The notes beneath the pieces are model-generated. The model was not told the DNA's origin. It did no database searches and worked only from the letters and a program-made list of their open reading frames with translations. A stretch of 14,833 bases of DNA from CAJXJP01 sp034111025 (lineage in GTDB: Bacteria > Patescibacteriota > Gracilibacteria > BD1-5 > UBA6164): positions 1 through 14,833 of the forward strand of contig JAWUYB010000002.1 of NCBI GenBank assembly GCA_034111025.1. The letters run 5' to 3'. Position numbers and translations under genes: made by a program. This document shows positions 1-10,807 of this stretch, piece after piece. Position 1 is the first letter of the stretch, and each line of letters opens with the position of its first letter.

Positions 1-435
1 GTACGGTTAAGTCCGCGAACGAGCGCAACCCTCATCATATGTTGTATTTTCATGTGAGACTGCCGGTCATAAACCGGAGGAAGGTGAGGATGACGTCAAA
101 TCAGCATGGCTTTTACGTCTGGGGCTACACACATGATACAATGGTGTATACAAAGAGCAGCGAAACGGTAACGTGGAGCGAATCTCAAAAATACATCTCA
201 GTCCGGATTGAGGTCTGCAACTCGACCTCATGAAGTTGGAATTGCTAGTAATCGTGAATCAGATATGTCACGGTGAATATGTTCCTGGGTCTTGTACTCA
301 CCGCCCGTCATGGCATGGGAGGAAGTAATATTGGAAGCCCCTCTAGTAATATGAGGGTCCATAGTAGGACTTCTGACTGGGCTAAAGTCGTAACAAGGTA
401 TCCGTAGGAGAACCTGCGGATGGACTATCTCCTTA
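1..435 (+). rRNA. rrs: 16S ribosomal RNA, 3' portion (partial)
   Basis: The segment carries the 3' third of a bacterial small-subunit rRNA and is cut by the left window edge. It begins in the region of E. coli position ~1085 (GCGAACGAGCGCAACCC), continues through ACTCACCGCCCGTC and AAGTCGTAACAAGGTA (the classic 1391 and 1492 primer sites, both intact), and ends in a tail TGGACTATCTCCTTA. Differences from the E. coli consensus: CCGCAACGAG is CGCGAACGAG near position 1100; the helix 45 loop reads AGAA instead of GGAA; and the anti-Shine-Dalgarno core is UCUCC rather than CCUCC. No intron or insertion is visible in this part. The 3' end is placed by alignment to the E. coli tail. Confidence 0.97.
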
Positions 436-558
436 TAAATTTCTTTTAGTGAAATTGTACAATAGTTTTTTTCTAATATTTTGTTTATTTTGTTCGTTAA
501 AATAATCTGAATAGTTAATGTTAGTTAATATGGTTTTAAATGAGAGATTGTTTAGGTT
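436..558 (+). other. 16S-23S internal transcribed spacer, no tRNA
   Basis: A short AT-rich spacer without a tRNA gene. It contains a small hairpin (AATTTC at 438-443 with GAAATT at 451-456). From about 480 onward it is the 5' arm of the 23S processing stem, complementary to sequence downstream of 23S. I see no obvious boxA. Confidence 0.85.

Positions 559-568
<10 letters not shown>
480..568 (+). repeat. 5' arm of the 23S rRNA processing stem
   Basis: This arm is complementary to 3496-3585. The best blocks are 559-568 (GTATTAAGAT) with 3496-3505, 547-554 (ATTGTTTAG region) with the CTAAACAAT block near 3512, 513-525 (AGTTAATGTTAGT) with 3538-3550, and a weaker outer part around AATAATCT with AGATTAT. 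Such stems bring the 23S ends together for RNase III-type cleavage of the precursor. Confidence 0.8.
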
Positions 569-3495
<2,927 letters not shown>

Positions 3496-3505
<10 letters not shown>

Positions 3506-3585
3506 ATTCTAAACAATGCTTTATTTAATAAGTATTGACTAACATTAACTGTTTAGATTATAACTAAACAAACAAACTAAACAAA
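3496..3585 (+). repeat. 3' arm of the 23S rRNA processing stem
   Basis: Complementary partner of 480-568. It includes the terminal helix of 23S (3496-3505), the CTAAACAAT block, ACTAACATTAACT (3538-3550), then AGATTAT and an A/C-rich stretch that pairs loosely with the T/G-rich start of the 5' arm. Confidence 0.8.
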
Positions 3586-3614
3586 AAACAAAGCTAAATA
3601 GTATTAATATTAGG

Positions 3615-3733
3615 CTCTTGGTAATTATGACGGTTGAGGTACACCTGTTCCCATTTCGAACACAGAAGTTAAGCCAACTCGTGCTGATGGTAGTGCATCT
3701 CGTAGATGTGTGAGAGTAGGTAGTTGCCAAGAT
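3615..3733 (+). rRNA. rrf: 5S ribosomal RNA
   Basis: About 119 nt with the bacterial 5S consensus: CACCTGTTCCCATTTCGAACACAGAAGTTAAGCC in the middle, then GATGGTAGT and GAGAGTAGGTAGTTGCCAAG. CTTGG near the 5' end pairs with CCAAG near the 3' end, and flanking ATTAATAT (3603-3610) pairs with ATATTAAT (3738-3745) as an outer processing stem. A T-run directly follows that outer stem, but two tRNA genes continue downstream, so I do not call it the operon terminator. Exact ends are uncertain by a few bases. Confidence 0.96.
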
Positions 3734-3775
3734 CTTGATATTAATTTTTTTAGGAAAAACTGTGTGCATATATTT

Positions 3776-3851
3776 GCGCGAGTAGCTCAGTTGGAAGAGC
3801 AGCGCCCTTCTAAGGCGAAGGTCACAGGTTCGAGCCCTGTCTCGCGCACCA
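3776..3851 (+). tRNA. tRNA-Arg(UCU)
   Basis: A full cloverleaf can be folded by eye. The acceptor arms GCGCGAG (3776-3782) and CTCGCGC (3841-3847) pair perfectly. The D-arm is GCTC/GAGC, and the anticodon loop CTTCTAA (3807-3813) gives anticodon TCT for AGA/AGG. The T-arm is ACAGG-TTCGAGC-CCTGT. Discriminator A and an encoded CCA follow. The first anticodon-stem pair is a G/A mismatch. It reads AGA, the main arginine codon of the neighbouring proteins. Confidence 0.96.
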
Positions 3852-3865
3852 TTCTAAAACATTAT

Positions 3866-3942
3866 GGGTGATTAGCTCAGTTGGTGAGAGCACCTGCCTT
3901 ACAAGCAGGGGGTCGTAGGTTCAACTCCTACATTACCCACCA
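3866..3942 (+). tRNA. tRNA-Val(UAC)
   Basis: Cloverleaf with acceptor GGGTGAT (3866-3872) against ATTACCC (3932-3938, one G-U pair). The anticodon stem is CCTGC/GCAGG around loop CTTACAA, giving anticodon TAC. The T-arm is GTAGG-TTCAACT-CCTAC, and CCA is encoded at 3940-3942. It lies 14 nt after tRNA-Arg and before the operon terminator, so it is probably cotranscribed with the rRNAs. Confidence 0.96.
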
Positions 3943-3956
3943 TAGAAAAAATAAAT

Positions 3957-3998
3957 AAAGAGAATTATTAATACTTCATTAATAATTCTCTTTTTTTT
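3957..3998 (+). terminator. Rho-independent terminator of the rRNA-tRNA operon
   Basis: A perfect 16-bp inverted repeat: the left arm 3957-3972 contains AGAGAATTATTAAT, the loop is ACTTC, and the right arm is 3978-3993. A run of eight T ends it. Nothing is coded between tRNA-Val and this hairpin. Confidence 0.93.
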
Positions 3999-4028
3999 GT
4001 CACCTCTTTTTTAGACTATTATTTGTAT

Positions 4029-4056
4029 TTGTATCAATATTATGTTAATATATTAT
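4029..4056 (+). promoter_or_regulatory. candidate promoter for the isomerase-like gene
   Basis: TTGTAT (4029-4034), a 16-nt spacer and TATTAT (4051-4056), about 25 nt before the proposed GTG. The same TTGTAT-16-TATxAT arrangement precedes the ferredoxin gene. The region is so AT-rich that chance matches are likely. Confidence 0.35.
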
Positions 4057-4081
4057 TATATTTATTAGTAACTATAAAAAA

Positions 4082-4852
4082 GTGATATTATTATCAACAT
4101 CATCTTTACAGTGATATGGATTACATAGAATTTTTGATTTTGCTAAAAAATCAGGTTTCGATTGACTGGATATTGCATTAAATACATTAAATCATGACTT
4201 ATGGGATGAAGAATATATAAAATATTTATCTCAATCTTTTAACTTACCAGTTTTATCAATTACTGCTCCACCTAAATGAATGAGTGAAAAAAAAGTAGAT
4301 AAAATTGTTAAAATCGCTAGTGTTTTAAAAACGCAAGTACTAAATTTTTCTCCTCCACATATATCAGATAAAAATACAACATGGTATTCTAGATATCTTT
4401 TAAAAGTTAAAAGGGATACGCATTTATCTATTGCAATTCAAAATGTAGATCCAAAATTTATATTCTTTTTAATTCCTGAATATAAAAATACTGCACTAGC
4501 TGAAATAAAAAAATTAACTTGAGAAACTACATTAGATTTATCATCAATAGATACTTCATCTGGGTATGATATACTAAAAGCGCAAAAATTATTATGAAGT
4601 AGTATTAAGAATATTTTACTTAGTGATAGACATGGTAATCAACATTGAGTATTACCAGGATGAGCAGGAGGATGAATATCTTACTTACCTCTAGAAAGCT
4701 TCTTTTACAAACTTAAAACAACATGATATAATGGTTTTATTACATTAAAAGTTAAACCATCAGAATTATCAGTATGAAATGAAGATAGAGTTATACAAAG
4801 CCTTGAATTTGTTAAAGGATATTATGAAAAACATTTTTTATTATATAAATAA
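4082..4852 (+). CDS. sugar phosphate isomerase/epimerase-like TIM-barrel protein
   Basis: Read with TGA = Gly, one frame stays open from the stop at 4046 to TAA at 4850, giving 256 residues from GTG 4082. Under the standard code it shatters into pieces. Visible are a first strand ILLSTSSLQGYG, then KKSGFDGLDIAL, a middle LNFSPPH, a late NILLSDRHGNQH followed by LPGGAGGGISYLPLESF, and near the end GYNGFITLKVKPSEL. This is the pattern of xylose-isomerase-like (AP endonuclease family 2) TIM barrels, which isomerise or epimerise sugar phosphates; the length fits. The substrate cannot be read. About ten TGA codons fall where glycine is expected. GTG is chosen because no ATG is in frame before the first beta strand; an ATT or ATA start is conceivable. 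The gene stands alone between two terminators. Confidence 0.75.
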
Positions 4853-4904
4853 AAAGACTTAATAGAAAAATGTATGTGACTGAAATTATTAAATTTAACC
4901 ATGT

Positions 4905-4942
4905 AAGAGAGATAAAATTAATTTAATTTTTCTCTTTCTTTT
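4905..4942 (+). terminator. likely terminator after the isomerase-like gene
   Basis: An imperfect hairpin of AAGAGAGATAAAATTA against TTAATTTTTCTCTTT with a T/C-rich tail, about 50 nt after the stop codon. It is weaker than the neighbouring hairpin at 4977. Apart from these two hairpins I see nothing in the 140 nt between 4853 and 4993. Confidence 0.5.
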
Positions 4943-4976
4943 ATTCATCCATGTAGACATATTTCGATTATGCAAT

Positions 4977-5018
4977 AAAAAAATAGAAGAATATTATAAA
5001 TTTTCTTCTATTTTTTTT
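4977..5018. terminator. bidirectional terminator overlapping the end of the minus-strand gene
   Basis: Perfect stem AAAAAAATAGAAGAA (4977-4991) and its complement at 5003-5017 with T-runs on both strands. On the minus strand it ends the nine-gene run. The stop codon of the last gene (4994-4996) lies in the loop and its final codons form the upstream arm. Confidence 0.85.
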
Positions 5019-5905
5019 ACTTTTTCTTTTCAATATTTATATGCATAGTACCATATAGCAGTTTTAAATATATCTAATACTGCAGTAAGATATCATAATA
5101 TATATATAGCAATAATGAATAATATAGTAAGTATTGTTAATGTTAATATTAAAAATATTTGAGATGATATGTATATTATTGTCGCTGATATTATTATTGG
5201 AAAACTAAGGAAAATTATAAAATTTAATATTACTCTTACATTTAAAATAAACATTAATAGATATAATTTAGATGTATTTTTTAAATTTAATATAGCAACT
5301 TTTATTGATTTTCAAACAGCAGGAAAAACTTTTTGATTATCTAATATGATAAAATATTTACTATAAGCAAATAATATATTTAGTATAATACTTATAAAAA
5401 GTATGAAAATAAATATTATAGTTATAATATCTAAGTAATCTATTCAAATAAACCTTATTGTAAATAAGAAGGCATTTAAGATACTCATAAACTTAAATTC
5501 ACTAAATATATTATTATATTCAAAAATTGGAAAAAACTTATAAATTCACATTCAAAAAGCTTCACTTCAACTGATATCTTCATTTTTTTCCTTATGATCA
5601 ATATAATGTATTAATCATCATTCAAATATCGGAAGTGTTATAAAATATATAAACAAAAATAGAATTGCTCATATAATTATTTCTATTATATAATCATTAT
5701 GAAAAAAATCTAATATAAGAATCAAGGCTTCTTCTTTTTTTCAAAATATTTCAACATAAGTATATATCGATTGATATACAAGTAGAAAGGTTAAGAATAT
5801 GATTGACATTAACCCAGGAAAAAGATAATATTTCTTTATAGAAGTATTATCTTTTATAATATTCCAAGCTGGAATAATAATTTTATCTTTTATGATATTA
5901 TCCAT
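4994..5905 (-). CDS. polytopic membrane protein of unknown function
   Basis: 303 residues with TGA = Gly, starting at ATG 5905. The ATG overlaps the TAA of the preceding gene by one base (TAATG), so translation is probably coupled; a TTG 48 nt further upstream is in frame but less likely. I count about six hydrophobic segments: residues ~28-48, 68-92, 140-182, then two near 210-265 and one near 265-290. The soluble part LIHYIDHKEKNEDISGSEAF lies after the second segment, and the C-terminus is lysine/glutamate-rich. I do not recognise the family. Its fixed position behind a substrate-binding protein makes a membrane partner conceivable, but it shows no typical ABC permease signature (the EAA loop is not seen). 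Only the membrane location is supported. Confidence 0.8.
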
Positions 5906-8130
5906 TATAGTATTTCGATTATATATTTGAAAAATCAAAAAATATTTTTTCAATCAATATTAATTACTCTTTTTTCATTAGTGTATAATTTATCATATAG
6001 AATAGTTCTCATATTCTTTGATTGAAGCCTGAGAGGTAATGGATATATATTGATATTTTTATCTACAATTAACTTTTGCTTAGGTGAGTATAGTGTTTTA
6101 ACCACTTGTTCCTCTTTTAATATATCTAATACTTTCACTTGAATTAATTCTCTTTTATCTTTATTCTTAAATGATTCTTTTAAGTCTTTTAAATTATTAT
6201 CTAGTAGCGCTTTCTTTATATTTGAAAAATTATATCAATTTTTTACTTGGCTTGAATGAAAGTAAGGAAAAATATTATGACTAAAATATCCTAAATCAAT
6301 ACCAGCTAATATTATATCATATTCATCTTGTCTAGCTAATACATTACTTAATCATGTAATAGATATTGGGTGTAATTCTATATAAATTCATATTTCTTCA
6401 AGTGTGTTCTTTATAAATAAAGCAGATTTTTCAATATTTCTATCTGATGCAACATAAAATAAATCTAGAGTTAATTTATCATAATTATCATTATAATAGA
6501 AAGTATCATCTAATTCACTTAATTTTTTTAGACTATCTTTATTAACTTCCGGTTTATTATTTTCTTCTGATATTGCTTTTTCTTTTTCTTGTTTTATTTT
6601 TTCTTTATAGAGCTCTTCTAAAAGAGTATCCTCATCTCTTTTTAATTTTGCTTCATCAGTATTAAATATAAATATAATTTCTTCAATAAATTCTTTCTTT
6701 CAATTCTTTTCAAAATAAATTTTGTATTTATTAATTCAAGTTTGTATTGTTCAATATGATTCACGTAATCTATAATGAAAATTTGTATTTCATTTCTTAA
6801 ATCATTGTAGTTTATAATCATTTATATACACTGCATCTACACCTTTTTGAGCGATTCAAGTAAGTAGAATATCATCCTTGCTTATGCTATTATATTTATC
6901 TACATATTCAGGTACAGTAATTACATCAGAATTTTTTTGAAAAATATCTAAACTTAGTATTTCAGGTAATTCCTCATGTTTTACTTCTGCTGAATAAAAT
7001 GAATCAGGTTTTTGTTCAGGTAATATTTCTTGAATTAATTTAGATTTTTTTTCATATCCATATTTTGAAATTATATTTTCATAATTTTTATTTTGAATTG
7101 ATTTTTCTATCGAATATTCAGTCATATAAGGATTATATACCTCTGTTATATTATCTGATCAAATATGTTTTAATAAATTTTCTCTAGAAATTTTATTAAG
7201 TATAGTATTTCTAAAATCTGAATCAGGAAGTGTTTCTTTGTTTAAAAATACTGAAACATATTGTGGGAGTAAATATTCATTTACATCAAATCTAGGCAGA
7301 CTAGATCAAATTAAATTATTATTATCTTGAAATATATTAATGGTTTCTTTATTTTTATTAAAAGTATTTGTGTCTGGAAATAGTTTAATTATTAATTGAT
7401 CAATTAATACAAGATTATCCTTGTAATGTATATTTTTTTCTAAAATAAATTTAGTAATTCAAAGTGATAAATCTTGTTGAACATTTGTTATCTTAAATTT
7501 TCAAGAGTATATCTGTCCTATAGTTGAAAAATTACCATTTAAGTTTTCTTTTCAAATACTATTAATTGTATCAATAGGTAAAATTGGTTGAAAGAATATA
7601 TTTAAAAAATTAATATCTTTATTATCAGGTTTTTTAAATATAATACTATTGTCTGTAGATGTTATGGTAGTTCATTCTAATAATGATGCTATAACAAGAT
7701 TTATATCAGAGTTTTTGAGTAAATTATAAGTTGCAGTGATATCTTCTATGGTTATATTATTTCAGTTTGACCATTTTATATCATCTTGAATATAACACTC
7801 AATATATGATAAATTACTGTGATCACATTTTGTAATATTTTCACTAACTTTATCTCAAGTTTGATCATATGTTAACATGGATCTATACAAGAGATTCATA
7901 AAATATCCATTATTTCCACTGAGTGGTTTTAATGGATTTAAACTTGGAAAATTACCAATGAGACCTTCTGAAACAGTTCATCACTCTATAGGGTACATTT
8001 CTGCGTCGCTATAAATATATTGATAGAGCAAATGAAACCCCGTTAAAATAAAAAATAGAATACTTATTAAGAATAAGTATTTTTTTAATTTAGGCTTTGT
8101 TTTATTTGTTATTTTTTGTTCAATTCCCAT
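5905..8130 (-). CDS. membrane-anchored SBP_bac_5-family (oligopeptide-type) substrate-binding protein
   Basis: 741 residues with TGA = Gly. A lysine-rich N-terminus is followed by one membrane segment (~18-38) without a lipobox cysteine, so the protein should be held outside by a signal anchor. The mature start GTVSEGLIGNFPSLNPL, LLYRSMLTYDQTG and DDIKWSNGNNITIEDITATY match the opening lobe of family 5 solute-binding proteins (DppA/OppA). The C-terminal lobe is recognisable in IKNTLEEIGIYIELHPI, DEYDIILAGIDLGYFS and PYFHSSQ. It is longer than the usual 500-600 residues because of charged Lys/Glu-rich inserts (~335-410 and ~480-540). These proteins normally deliver peptides to an ABC importer; no permease or ATPase is in the window. 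It begins 22 nt after secG and overlaps the next gene by one base. Confidence 0.82.
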
Positions 8131-8152
8131 ATGTAATATTTAAGTATATTTC

Positions 8153-8371
8153 TTAGTTAAATAAGAATAGAGCTACTGCATTTACTATAAACAATGTTCA
8201 TAGTATCTTTGTTGCAATATCTAATACTTTCTCAGGACCTCTTTTATTAACTTCACCCATACCTCCACTCATTGATGAAAGATTTAATGAGACGTTTTTA
8301 TTTTGGATAAGTACTACAAAAATCAGTAATACTGATAAAATTATCATTGTAAATTGTAATGTATCTAACAT
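8153..8371 (-). CDS. secG: preprotein translocase subunit SecG
   Basis: 72 residues: a first membrane helix (~4-22), a cytoplasmic loop SGGMGEVNKRGPEKVLDIAT, and a second helix (~50-70). The loop has the SecG hallmarks, a glycine-rich turn and R-G-x-E-K-x-L before the second helix. SecG binds SecYE and aids protein export through the inner membrane. The start is ATG 8371, 3 nt after the stop of the upstream gene. One TGA codon (ILGT) is read as Gly. The leader contains no Shine-Dalgarno sequence. Placing a Sec subunit among surface and secretion genes fits a shared export role. Confidence 0.88.
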
Positions 8372-8374
8372 AAA

Positions 8375-8776
8375 TTAACGTTTAAAAAATAATATTGAAT
8401 AAACCATATTCAAAATAGTAAAAATTGCAACAGCAATTGCAAAATCAAAGGTATTTGGGATTTTATATTCTATATCAGGTATTACTAGTAACACATTTAC
8501 TATGTATGTAAATCACCATAATATGATTCAATTTATAACAAAAGCAACAAGTCCAAAAAATAATAAATAAAATGGAAGAGATAATATATTTAATATAGGT
8601 TTTATTGTTATATTCATAACTCATAAAATTAATCAACCTAATAATAATGTTTTCCACATATCTACTCAAGTAGGTGAAATAATTATTCAAGGAGATACTA
8701 TATCATTTCATGACATAAAAAACCATAATACATAAAGTATTATTGCATTAATGAGAATACAAAATATTAATTTCAT
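8375..8776 (-). CDS. PF04020-type (phage holin family 4_2 / YvlD-like) small membrane protein
   Basis: 133 residues with several TGA-encoded glycines and four hydrophobic segments (~4-22, 40-60, 68-95, 108-130). The core TLLLGGLILGVMNITIKPI followed by LNILSLPFYLLFFGLVAF matches the signature of this family, in which L-x-N-x-x-x-x-P is followed by L-x-x-P-x-x-x-x-x-x-G. Despite the family's name, chromosomal members are widespread membrane proteins of unknown role, so a lytic function should not be assumed. It starts 2 nt after the stop of the upstream gene and is probably cotranslated. Confidence 0.72.
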
Positions 8777-8778
8777 AA

Positions 8779-9240
8779 TTATAAATTTAGAAAACGTATT
8801 AATTTATCAGTACTTGTGATTTCAGATTTTCATCAATTTTCAATAAAATCATTTATATAGAATTGTACTTGAGAAAGTATTTCAGCAGAAATTTTTAAAT
8901 CTAAGATAGCAACACTTGCTTTACTTAAGTGGAGACGAAGTAGATTAGGTGAATCATTTTGATATCAAACACTATATTTTTTAATGGTGCTATAATCATA
9001 AAAGACATTACTTATGTAGAGACCTTGTTCAGTAATTTTAACCTCTATTTCATCATCCGAATTATTTTCAACAAAATATACTAATCAAGATATGAGTAGT
9101 ATAATAAAACTCATACCATATTGTTTTGTTAAGAATCCCCATATAGTCAGTCAAATAACTACTGATAAAGCTATTATATACCATAATTGAGACCTATTCT
9201 TTTTATCTTCAAATTTCCAAGTGTATAAAATATTTTCCAT
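8779..9240 (-). CDS. two-helix membrane protein with a soluble C-terminal domain
   Basis: 153 residues, ATG 9240 overlapping the previous stop (TAATG). The order is a short cytoplasmic part (WKFEDKKNRSQLW), a helical hairpin (~18-56), then a soluble domain beginning EIEVKITEQGLYISNVFYDYSTIKKYSV. That strand-rich pattern, with an 'x-x-G-I/L-x-x-x-x-x-x-Y-x-x-I' turn, resembles the small PH-like or DUF5673-like membrane proteins common in CPR genomes; this is a resemblance by eye, not a secure assignment. It lies between the VirB2-like pilin and the PF04020-type gene in a tight operon, so it may belong to the envelope assembly encoded there. Confidence 0.7.
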
Positions 9241-9605
9241 TAGTTGAAGTTATCAAGTAATATTTTTATAATAAACCAACTTAATGTTGCTATAGCAAAA
9301 CCTGTTAGAGCCATAATGATTGTGTCTTTTCACTTTGTCTTATCCTGACTCAGTGACCCAAATAAAATCTTATATGCTCAAATTATAACAAATATAACTG
9401 CAATTGTACCAGCGATTCATAAAAAAAAATTAATCATTCACTGAATCATGCAAGGAATATTTTCTATATGAATAGCTCATGTTCTCATATCATTTTGTTT
9501 AATCCCACAAGAGTTATCTGATCCAAATACTCATAAATCTTCCGCTGCATATGTATTCTGAATATTTGCAATTCAAGCTATTGCTAGAGCTATATATCTT
9601 TTCAT
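9240..9605 (-). CDS. VirB2/TrbC-like pilin (CPR T4SS-pilin type)
   Basis: 121 residues. A Sec signal peptide covers ~1-20 (MKRYIALAIAG..., cleavage likely after NTYA). A short exported segment with two cysteines (33 and 52) follows, which could form a disulfide. Then come two membrane helices (~55-80 and ~95-117) joined by a short basic loop LSQDKTKGKDTI. This signal-peptide plus two-helix design, with a G-A-Y-K-I-L-F-G-S turn, is typical of the TrbC/VirB2-like pilin genes that occur in many copies in CPR genomes. The neighbouring PrgI and VirB4-N-like genes support a type-IV-secretion-like role. Its TGA codons fall at glycines within the helices. Confidence 0.72.
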
Positions 9606-9615
9606 ATTTTTAAAA

Positions 9616-10329
9616 TTAGGCTACAAAATCATATTCACCAATATCTTTTTGGATTTTAGCAAAATTATTTAAAGAAGGGTTATAGTAATCTGTTAAAAAC
9701 TTAACAAGCTCATTTTTTTCAATCACTTCTCATCGTATTCAGATATTTTCTAAACCTGTTTTAACTGTATTTGCTCTCGAAGTAAGTCATTTTTTTACCT
9801 TAGAAAAATTTCTATTCTGACTTCTTATTTTTAGTGTTGAAACACTGTTATCAAAAACACTTGACCAAAAGCTCTTAAATGGACCAAATAGGGAAGTATC
9901 TTTTACGCTCGCATTTTCTATTTGATCATAAGGAACAATAATGTAAAATTCTTTTTTCATAATTTGAGCTACTTCGATCAATTTTTTTAAATATTCAATA
10001 TATTCATAGGTTTGATTTTGAAGTAAAGGATTTTTTTGTTTCACTGCTTTATCATTTAATTTTCATAAATATCAATCAATATCTAATTTTGTAGATCTAA
10101 CTAATATTTGTATTGGAAAATGAAGAGAATTTAAGAATCTTTGAAAACTAATAATTATAGAATCCTGCTCTTCTGTATTTTTGAGTAAAAAATTTATAGT
10201 ACTACATCTCATTACTACTCTTGCACTATCGTCTTTCATGAAAATGATATTTTCTTTTATTTGTGAAAATGGTAAATGACGAGCAGTACTCACATCAGGG
10301 TGTTGTTTTTTTTCTGTTTTTACAGCCAC
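9616..10329 (-). CDS. stand-alone VirB4/TraC N-terminal-domain-like protein
   Basis: 237 residues starting at GTG 10329; an in-frame TAA lies 12 nt upstream and the nearby ATG at 10331 is out of frame and stops at once. The N-terminus HLPFSQIKENIIFMKDDSAR followed by VVMRCSTINF and FQRFLNSLHFPIQILVR matches the N-terminal region that precedes the ATPase in VirB4/TraC proteins. The C-terminus LTDYYNPS also fits. No Walker A motif is present, so this is the N-domain without an ATPase. In CPR genomes such proteins usually sit next to PrgI genes, as here (16 nt gap). The partner VirB4 ATPase must be elsewhere. Codon 199 is the only CGA in the window's proteins. Confidence 0.68.
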
Positions 10330-10345
10330 ATTTCTATTTTATAGA

Positions 10346-10762
10346 TTAAATTTTGTTTAATTTATCATCAAGATTTTTTATTTTATCTATTTTATCTTGA
10401 AAATCTATTTTACCATCTTCCTGTTCTGTTTGATTTGAAATAAATCATATATCTATAGGTTGATAAGAATCAACTCATTTAACCCAGACTCTTTCTCTTC
10501 AGTTTGTATTAAATCTAAGTATATTTAATATAAATGGAACAAAAGTCATCTCTGTATGTTTAAATACTGCAATTAATAGAGCTATTGCAGCAATTATTAT
10601 TCAAGGTACTGCTGCAACTTCTGCTCACAGACTTGGTAATAATGATTTAAATACAGTATATCATATACCTGAACCAATGATAAGAATAGTAAGTTGACGT
10701 AAACTTAATCATAATATAATGGGGTCTTCATTTTCTATTTGAACGGGAATTTTATATTGCAT
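10346..10762 (-). CDS. PrgI-family inner-membrane protein
   Basis: 138 residues. The opening YKIPVQIENEDPIILGLSLR leads straight into two membrane helices (~20-42 and ~50-68), followed by FVPFILNILRF and a cytoplasmic tail ending in a Lys/Asp-rich helix. The start Y-K-I-P-V-Q-I-E with an adjacent G-L-S-x-R-Q is the signature of the PrgI family, VirB3-like small membrane proteins that accompany VirB4 in Gram-positive and CPR conjugation-type systems. It lies 45 nt after ybeY and 16 nt before the VirB4-N-like gene. Confidence 0.82.
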
Positions 10763-10781
10763 AAAATATTATGAATAAATA

Positions 10782-10795
10782 ACTATTAAAATAGT
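10782..10795. repeat. short palindrome between ybeY and the PrgI gene
   Basis: ACTATT-AA-AATAGT in the 45-nt gap. It could be an mRNA hairpin separating ybeY from the secretion-like genes. It has no T-run, so it is not a convincing terminator. Confidence 0.3.
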
Positions 10796-10807
10796 ACTAA
10801 TTTTATG

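Noticed and set aside
3738..3750. Terminator directly after 5S
   Set aside because: The T-run follows the outer processing stem, not a compact hairpin, and two tRNA genes continue before a much stronger terminator.
5741..5953. Start of the 303-residue membrane protein at a TTG (5953)
   Set aside because: It would overlap the binding-protein gene by 48 nt; the ATG at 5905 with a TAATG overlap is the simpler start.
8475..8690. Minus-strand frame of 71 codons overlapping the PF04020-type gene
   Set aside because: The alternative frame read with TGA = Gly gives a longer, family-like protein with tight operon spacing.
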